Source: Pseudomonadota bacterium (GTDB taxonomy: Bacteria; Pseudomonadota; Alphaproteobacteria; Rhodobacterales; Rhodobacteraceae). From it: a stretch of DNA of 64,000 bases. The notes under the pieces were generated by a model. That model was not told where the DNA came from. It was given only the letters and a program-made list of their open reading frames with translations, and made no database searches. Shown one piece after another: positions 62,480 through 64,000 of this stretch. The DNA lies in contig JAIUPD010000002.1 of assembly GCA_020161615.1 (NCBI GenBank), positions 248,001 through 312,000 of the forward strand. Direction: 5' to 3'. Both the position numbers and the translations under genes were made by a program. Each line of letters opens with the position of its first letter. Positions within the stretch are counted from its first letter, which is position 1.

Positions 62480-63687
62480 CGCGCGCTTTCCTCGTGGTCC
62501 TCGATTCGGTCGGCTGTGGCGGGGCGCCCGATGCCGACCGCTTCTTCAACAACGGCCATCCCGATACCGGTGCCAACACGCTGGGCCATATCGCCGAAGC
62601 CTGCGCCGCAGGCCGGGCCGAGGAGGGGCGCAGCGGCCCCCTGCGCCTGCCGGTGCTGGACGGGCTGGGCCTGGGCCGGGCGATTGCCGCGGCCTCGGGC
62701 CTGCGGGCGCCGGGGCTGGGGGCCGAGCCGCAGGGGCGCTGGGGCGCCGCGACCGAGGTGTCGAAGGGCAAGGACACGCCGTCCGGGCATTGGGAGCTGG
62801 CCGGCGTGCCGGTGCCCTGGGACTGGACCTATTTCCCCAAGACCGAGCCCGCCTTCGACGACGCACTGGTGGCCGAGGTCTGTCGGCTGGCCGGGACCGA
62901 GGGGATCTTGGGCAATTGCCATGCCGCGGGGCTGGCCATCATGGAGGCCGAGGGGGCCGAGCATCTCAGGACCGGCTGGCCGATCTGCTATACTTCGGCC
63001 GACAGCGTGTTTCAGATCGCCGCGCATGAGGAAGCCTTCGGGTTGGATCGCCTGATCCGTCTCTGCCAGGACCTCGCGCCCCTGCTGCACGCGCGCCGCG
63101 TTGGCCGGGTCATCGCCCGGCCCTTCGTCGGCGAGCCGGGCGCGTTCAAACGCACCGGCAACCGCCGCGATTTCGCCATCGAGCCGCCCGCGCCGACGCT
63201 GATGGACTGGGCGCAGGCCGACGGGCGCGTGGTTCATGCCGTGGGCAAGATCGGCGATATCTTCAGCCATCGCGGCGTCACCCATCTGCACAAGGGCAAG
63301 AGCGACGCCGATCTGGTGGCGCATATGCTGCGGCTGGCGGTTGAGGCGGAGGAGGGGTCGCTCACCTTCGTCAATCTCGTGGAATTCGACAGCCTCTATG
63401 GCCATCCCCGCGACGTCTCGGGCTATGCCCGCGCGTTGGAGAGCTTCGACGCCAGCGCAGCCGAGTTTCTGGCCCGGCTGCGCCCCGGCGACATCGCGCT
63501 GTTCACCGCCGATCATGGCAACGACCCGACCTGGACCGGCACCGACCACACGCGCGAACGCGTGCCGGTGCTGGTCCATGGCGCGGGAGCGGGCGAGATC
63601 GGGCTTTGCGCCTTCGTTGACGTCGCGGCCTCGGTTGCCACCCATCTCGGGCTCAGCCAGACGGGCCCCGGCCAATCTTTCCTGTGA
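62476..63687 (+). CDS. deoB: phosphopentomutase
   Basis: A 403-residue alkaline-phosphatase-superfamily mutase that turns (deoxy)ribose-1-phosphate into the 5-phosphate. AFLVVLDSVGCGGAPDADRF at the start supplies the first metal ligands and the region with the phosphorylated Thr is KGKDTPSGHWELAG near residue 95; C-terminal metal sites are FTADHGNDPTW and GTDHTRERVPVL. Overlaps deoA by 4 bp. Confidence 0.95.
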   Translation: MTRAFLVVLDSVGCGGAPDADRFFNNGHPDTGANTLGHIAEACAAGRAEEGRSGPLRLPVLDGLGLGRAIAAASGLRAPGLGAEPQGRWGAATEVSKGKDTPSGHWELAGVPVPWDWTYFPKTEPAFDDALVAEVCRLAGTEGILGNCHAAGLAIMEAEGAEHLRTGWPICYTSADSVFQIAAHEEAFGLDRLIRLCQDLAPLLHARRVGRVIARPFVGEPGAFKRTGNRRDFAIEPPAPTLMDWAQADGRVVHAVGKIGDIFSHRGVTHLHKGKSDADLVAHMLRLAVEAEEGSLTFVNLVEFDSLYGHPRDVSGYARALESFDASAAEFLARLRPGDIALFTADHGNDPTWTGTDHTRERVPVLVHGAGAGEIGLCAFVDVAASVATHLGLSQTGPGQSFL

Positions 63688-63694
63688 GGTTCCC

Positions 63695-64000
63695 GTGAGC
63701 GAGAAGATCGACCCCGCCCTGCCGAAAGTCGAACTGCACCTGCATTTCGAGGGCGCCGCCCCACCCGCGTTCATCCGGGGGCTGGCGAAGGAGAAGAACC
63801 TCGACATCTCGAGGATCTTCACCGAGGACGGCGGGTATGATTACCGCGATTTCTGGCATTTCCTGGAGGTGTACGAGGCCGCGACCTCGACCCTGCAGAC
63901 GCCCGAGGATTTCCACCGCCTGTGCCTTGCGGTGCTGGAGGACCGGGCGCGCGACGGCGTGGTCTATGCCGAGACCTTCCTGTCACCCGATTTCTGCGGT
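63695..64000 (+). CDS. add: adenosine deaminase, N-terminal part
   Basis: The first 102 residues are visible; the gene runs off the window end. The metal-binding start LPKVELHLHFEGAAPPAFIR (His-x-His near residue 15) and the downstream RDGVVYAETFLSPDF identify adenosine/adenine deaminase. The GTG at 63695 is 7 bp after deoB. Its place with cdd-deoA-deoB completes a nucleoside salvage operon. Confidence 0.9.
   Translation, partial: MSEKIDPALPKVELHLHFEGAAPPAFIRGLAKEKNLDISRIFTEDGGYDYRDFWHFLEVYEAATSTLQTPEDFHRLCLAVLEDRARDGVVYAETFLSPDFCG

Overview
This is a GC-rich chromosomal window from an alphaproteobacterium, most likely order Rhodobacterales (Paracoccaceae-like). The call rests on gene content and intergenic style: a COQ9 protein, DUF1491 next to era, a large MaeB malic enzyme, PduO adenosyltransferase, a DUF6473-like protein, CtrA-type TTAA-N7-TTAA boxes, and recurring AAATA(T/C)-containing palindromic intergenic elements. 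I see no prophage, insertion sequence, CRISPR array or plasmid signature. I do not name a genus.

Layout. 1-8632: end of an AraC regulator, then a co-oriented catabolic cluster: luciferase-like monooxygenase, enoyl-CoA hydratase, flavin reductase, acyl-CoA ligase, a complete TRAP transporter, and a RibB-like protein whose active-site residues are missing. 8689-11764: zinc uptake (znuA divergent from zur-znuC-znuB) around a palindromic Zur-type operator. 11843-18700: small secreted protein, hydrolase, two MDR oxidoreductases, COQ9, rpsU, an Lrp-type regulator divergent from alanine dehydrogenase, and a small membrane protein. 18871-24948: two tandem signal peptidases, rnc, a DMT transporter, era, DUF1491 inside a pair of long inverted repeats, prmA and a small membrane protein. 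25019-27825: DUF1127 protein and ruvCAB. 28042-31742: a PAS protein facing a bphO-bphP operon (heme oxygenase plus bacteriophytochrome hybrid kinase).

31941-38674 is a minus-strand beta-oxidation operon headed by an IclR regulator (FadB-like, thiolase, two-subunit acyl-CoA dehydrogenase, thioesterase). 38843-40729 holds an ECF sigma/anti-sigma pair followed by a fasciclin-domain protein. A tRNA-Val(TAC) and small genes follow, then an alpha/beta hydrolase, DUF817, glyA, nadK, a 3-hydroxybutyryl-CoA dehydrogenase, etfAB, a PduO adenosyltransferase, a HIG1-domain protein and an SDR. 51987-53758 encodes an Hpt protein and a sigma-54 response regulator in a LuxU/LuxO-like arrangement. prpE (with TTTGCAAA motifs upstream), an outer-membrane barrel, maeB, a VOC-bicupin fusion and the nucleoside salvage cluster cdd-deoA-deoB-add (the last cut by the window end) complete the window.

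How the parts fit: much of the window handles acyl-CoA metabolism. Beta-oxidation enzymes feed electrons to EtfAB; PrpE and the B12 adenosyltransferase are consistent with propionyl-CoA/methylmalonyl-CoA metabolism; MaeB would supply pyruvate and NADPH. The most unusual items are the RibB-like pseudoenzyme in a flavin-monooxygenase operon, the phytochrome module with a nearby PAS/phosphotransfer-like protein, and the TTTGCAAA region upstream of prpE.
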